Part shown: positions 4,579 through 6,825 of the stretch, piece after piece
Position numbering within the stretch: position 1 is the stretch's first letter
How the letters are laid out: each line of letters starts with the position of its first letter
Source: an uncultured Pseudomonadota bacterium
GTDB taxonomy: Bacteria; Pseudomonadota; Alphaproteobacteria; CACZRW01
Direction of reading: 5' to 3'
Length of the DNA stretch: 6,825 nt
NCBI GenBank assembly: GCA_902783675.1
Contig: CACZRW010000129.1
Coordinates: 1-6,825 of the forward strand
Notes under the pieces: model-generated
Told to the model about the DNA's origin: nothing
Seen by the model: only the letters and a program-made list of their open reading frames with translations
Databases searched by the model: none
Made by a program: the position numbers and the translations under genes

Positions 4579-6825
4579 GTGCAAAAGCTAGTGCTGGTTG
4601 ACGGGTCCGGTTATATCTTCAGAGCATTCTATGCTCTGCCGCCGATGACCCGCGCCGACGGCACTCCCGTAAACGCGGTTTACGGCTTTACCAAAATGCT
4701 GATGAAGCTGATGAAAACCAGCAACGCCGCATACTTCGCGGTAGTCTTTGACGCCGCTCGCAAGAACTTTAGAAACGACATTTACCCCGCCTATAAAGGC
4801 ACACGAAAAGAAACTCCGCCCGAGCTTATCCCGCAATTCCCCTTGATACGCGAGGCGGTAAAGGCGTTTAACATAGTATCGGTAGAGCAGGAAGGCTATG
4901 AGGCGGACGACTTAATCGCTACCTATGCCAAACTGGGGCTGGAAAAGGGGCTTGAGGTAAAGGTCGTCTCCTCGGACAAGGACATGATGCAACTGGTGCA
5001 TAGGGGTGTAACTCTTTACGACTCAATGAAGGATAAAATCATTTCCGAGGACGAAGTAAAGGCGAAGTTCGGCGTCACTTCCGAAAAGCTGCTGGATGTT
5101 ATGGCACTTATCGGCGACGCCTCGGACAATGTCCCCGGCGTGTCGGGTTTTGGCCCGAAAACTGCCGCCGAGCTCATTACCGCCTTTGGCACTTTGGAAA
5201 ATCTTTTGCAATCAACAAGCCTTATAAAACAGGAAAAGCGCCGCCAAACCCTTATCGCCGAAAAGGACATGGCGCTGTTGTCAAAAAGGCTTATCACGCT
5301 TGAGGAAAATGTCCCGCTAATCACGCCGCTTTCCGCGCTTGCCATAAAAAAGCCCGACTGCGACACGATTATCACCTTTGCCCGCAATAACGGCTTCAAC
5401 AGCTTGCTTCCGAGTATTGAGGCCTGGTGCAACGAAAGAAAAAACAATATTCCCAAGCCCGAAATAAAAAAGGAATACGAACTCGTAACCGATATTAAAG
5501 CTCTTAAAAAATGGGTGGACGAAGCAAAGGAAAAAGGCGCCTTTGCCATAGACACGGAAACCACGGGGCTTAATCCTTTTAAGGCAGATATCGTGGGCAT
5601 TTCTCTTGCCACGGATGCGGGCAAGGCCTGCTATATTCCGCTGGCACACGGGACAAAGCCGGCGCAGGCTGACTTGTTCGGCAACTTCCTTAATCAAAAG
5701 GACGCAGACGCTCCCAAACAACTTGCTATAAAAGACGCCCTTTCCGCGCTCGCCCCCTTGTTTGCCGACGAAAGTATCTTAAAAATCGGGCATAACATAA
5801 AGTTTGATATGCATGTGCTGAAGAAGGCTTTTGCCGAAAGCGGACTTAACTTTACCTTTGCTCCCGTAAGCGACAGCATGGTTATGTCTTACGACTTATA
5901 CGGGACCCAGCACGGACACGGTATGGACGAGCTGGCAAAGCTTTATCTCGACTACCAAACCATATCTTTCAAAGATGTGACGGGCGAGGGCAAGGACAAA
6001 ATCACCTTTGCCGAAGTGCCGCTTGAAAAGGCGCTTGATTACGCCGCCGAGGACGCGGACATTACCCTTCGCCTTCACTCCCTTTTCGCTCAAGTGATAA
6101 AGGACAGCGATTGTAAAGTTTACGAGAACTTGGACCGCCCGCTTATCAGCGTTTTGTATGATATGGAGGAGGATGGGGTTGAGATTGACAGCAAAGCTCT
6201 TGGTGAGTTAAGCCAAACCTTTACCAAAAAGATGAACGAGCTGTCCGAAGTCATATTCGCCGAAGCGGGTGAGGAGTTTAACATAAACTCTCCCGCTCAG
6301 CTCGGCACAATTTTGTTTGATAAAATGGGCATAGCGGGGGGACAAAAGGGCGCTAACGGCTACTATTCCACGGACTCCGAAGTGCTGGAAGGACTTGCCG
6401 CCGCCGGCGTAAAACTTGCCGAGCTGGTCTTGCAATTCCGCACGCTGGCCAAGCTCAAAAGCACCTATACCGACGCGTTGCCCCAGCAGATAAGCCCAAG
6501 AGACGGCAGAGTCCACACCACCTTTTCGCAAACGGTGACTTCCACGGGCAGGCTTTCTTCAACCGACCCCAACCTGCAAAACATTCCCATAAGAAACGAT
6601 GAAGGCAAGCTTATCCGTGCCGCCTTTATCGCGCCCAAAGGCAAAGTCCTTATCGCCGCCGATTATTCCCAAGTCGAACTGCGCCTTATGGCTGGCATTG
6701 CCAATGTCAAACGCCTTAAAGAAGATTTTCAAAACGGGCAGGATATTCACGCGACGACCGCCAGCGCTGTCTTTGGCGTACCTATGGATAAAATGACGCC
6801 CGACTTGCGCCGTCAGGCAAAGGCG
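4579..6825 (+). CDS. polA: DNA polymerase I, 3' end cut off by the window edge
   Basis: Repair and Okazaki-fragment polymerase with 5' nuclease, proofreading and polymerase activities. 749 codons are present; E. coli PolA has 928, so about 170-180 are missing. The 5' nuclease domain (1 to about 285) has LVDGS (6-10, Asp8), YEADD (107-111), SSDKDMMQLV (131-140) and the helix-hairpin-helix GDASDNVPGVSGFGPKTA (179-196). The 3'-5' exonuclease domain (about 296-505) keeps its full active site: Asp325 and Glu327 in DTETTG, Asp410 in HNIKFD, Tyr488 and Asp492 in YAAEDAD. Proofreading should therefore work. The polymerase domain shows TGRLSSTDPNLQNIP (656-670), motif A DYSQVELRLMA (695-705, metal-binding Asp695), and the start of motif B, RRQAKA (744-749), whose Arg744 and Lys748 match E. 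coli Arg754 and Lys758. The palm (motif C) lies outside the window. The start is GTG. It sits 13 nt behind pheT and is probably co-transcribed with it. Confidence 0.97.
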   Translation, partial: MQKLVLVDGSGYIFRAFYALPPMTRADGTPVNAVYGFTKMLMKLMKTSNAAYFAVVFDAARKNFRNDIYPAYKGTRKETPPELIPQFPLIREAVKAFNIVSVEQEGYEADDLIATYAKLGLEKGLEVKVVSSDKDMMQLVHRGVTLYDSMKDKIISEDEVKAKFGVTSEKLLDVMALIGDASDNVPGVSGFGPKTAAELITAFGTLENLLQSTSLIKQEKRRQTLIAEKDMALLSKRLITLEENVPLITPLSALAIKKPDCDTIITFARNNGFNSLLPSIEAWCNERKNNIPKPEIKKEYELVTDIKALKKWVDEAKEKGAFAIDTETTGLNPFKADIVGISLATDAGKACYIPLAHGTKPAQADLFGNFLNQKDADAPKQLAIKDALSALAPLFADESILKIGHNIKFDMHVLKKAFAESGLNFTFAPVSDSMVMSYDLYGTQHGHGMDELAKLYLDYQTISFKDVTGEGKDKITFAEVPLEKALDYAAEDADITLRLHSLFAQVIKDSDCKVYENLDRPLISVLYDMEEDGVEIDSKALGELSQTFTKKMNELSEVIFAEAGEEFNINSPAQLGTILFDKMGIAGGQKGANGYYSTDSEVLEGLAAAGVKLAELVLQFRTLAKLKSTYTDALPQQISPRDGRVHTTFSQTVTSTGRLSSTDPNLQNIPIRNDEGKLIRAAFIAPKGKVLIAADYSQVELRLMAGIANVKRLKEDFQNGQDIHATTASAVFGVPMDKMTPDLRRQAKA

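Noticed and set aside
4577..4591. GTG at 4577 as the polA start
   Set aside because: That frame reads GTG TGC AAA AGC TAG and stops after four codons. GTG at 4579 gives the conserved PolA N-terminus.
5016..5624. Open frame of 202 codons on the minus strand, antisense to polA
   Set aside because: It covers the polA nuclease and exonuclease domains, which are fully conserved on the plus strand, and it has no ribosome binding site or recognisable motif.

Overview
The window is ordinary chromosomal core sequence and almost certainly comes from an alphaproteobacterium. The strongest evidence is the leftward gene. It aligns nearly residue for residue, as I remember the family, with CcrM, the solitary GANTC adenine methyltransferase of the alphaproteobacterial cell cycle, and it has the CcrM-type C-terminal extension. 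The other three genes are housekeeping genes of normal bacterial form. Base composition looks balanced (about half G+C by eye) and is even across the window. I see no IS element, prophage, integrase, tRNA, rRNA or CRISPR array. The genus cannot be decided from the sequence alone; an uncultured lineage is possible.

Layout: (1) positions 1-986, minus strand: ccrM, cut by the left edge about 30 codons before its expected end. (2) 987-1125: a 139-bp divergent control region. It holds a good sigma70-type promoter for the rightward genes, a weaker -10-like element for ccrM, and a near-consensus CtrA-type box (TTAA-N7-TTGA) between them. (3) 1126-2214 pheS and 2211-4565 pheT, plus strand, overlapping by the four bases ATGA; these are the alpha and beta subunits of phenylalanyl-tRNA synthetase. 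(4) 4579-6825 polA, plus strand, starting with GTG 13 nt after pheT. It encodes DNA polymerase I and is cut by the right edge inside motif B of the polymerase domain.

How the genes fit together: pheS, pheT and polA look like one transcription unit, since the junctions are an overlap and a 13-nt gap, each with a strong Shine-Dalgarno sequence. PheS and PheT form the (alpha-beta)2 synthetase. PolA supplies nick translation, Okazaki-fragment processing and repair. CcrM re-methylates GANTC after replication and links replication state to transcription. The most interesting points are regulatory: a possible CtrA box shared by ccrM and pheST-polA, a clear shortage of GANTC (10 sites by hand count against about 27 expected), and no GANTC at all in the ccrM control region. 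I found no convincing evidence of a previously undescribed system.
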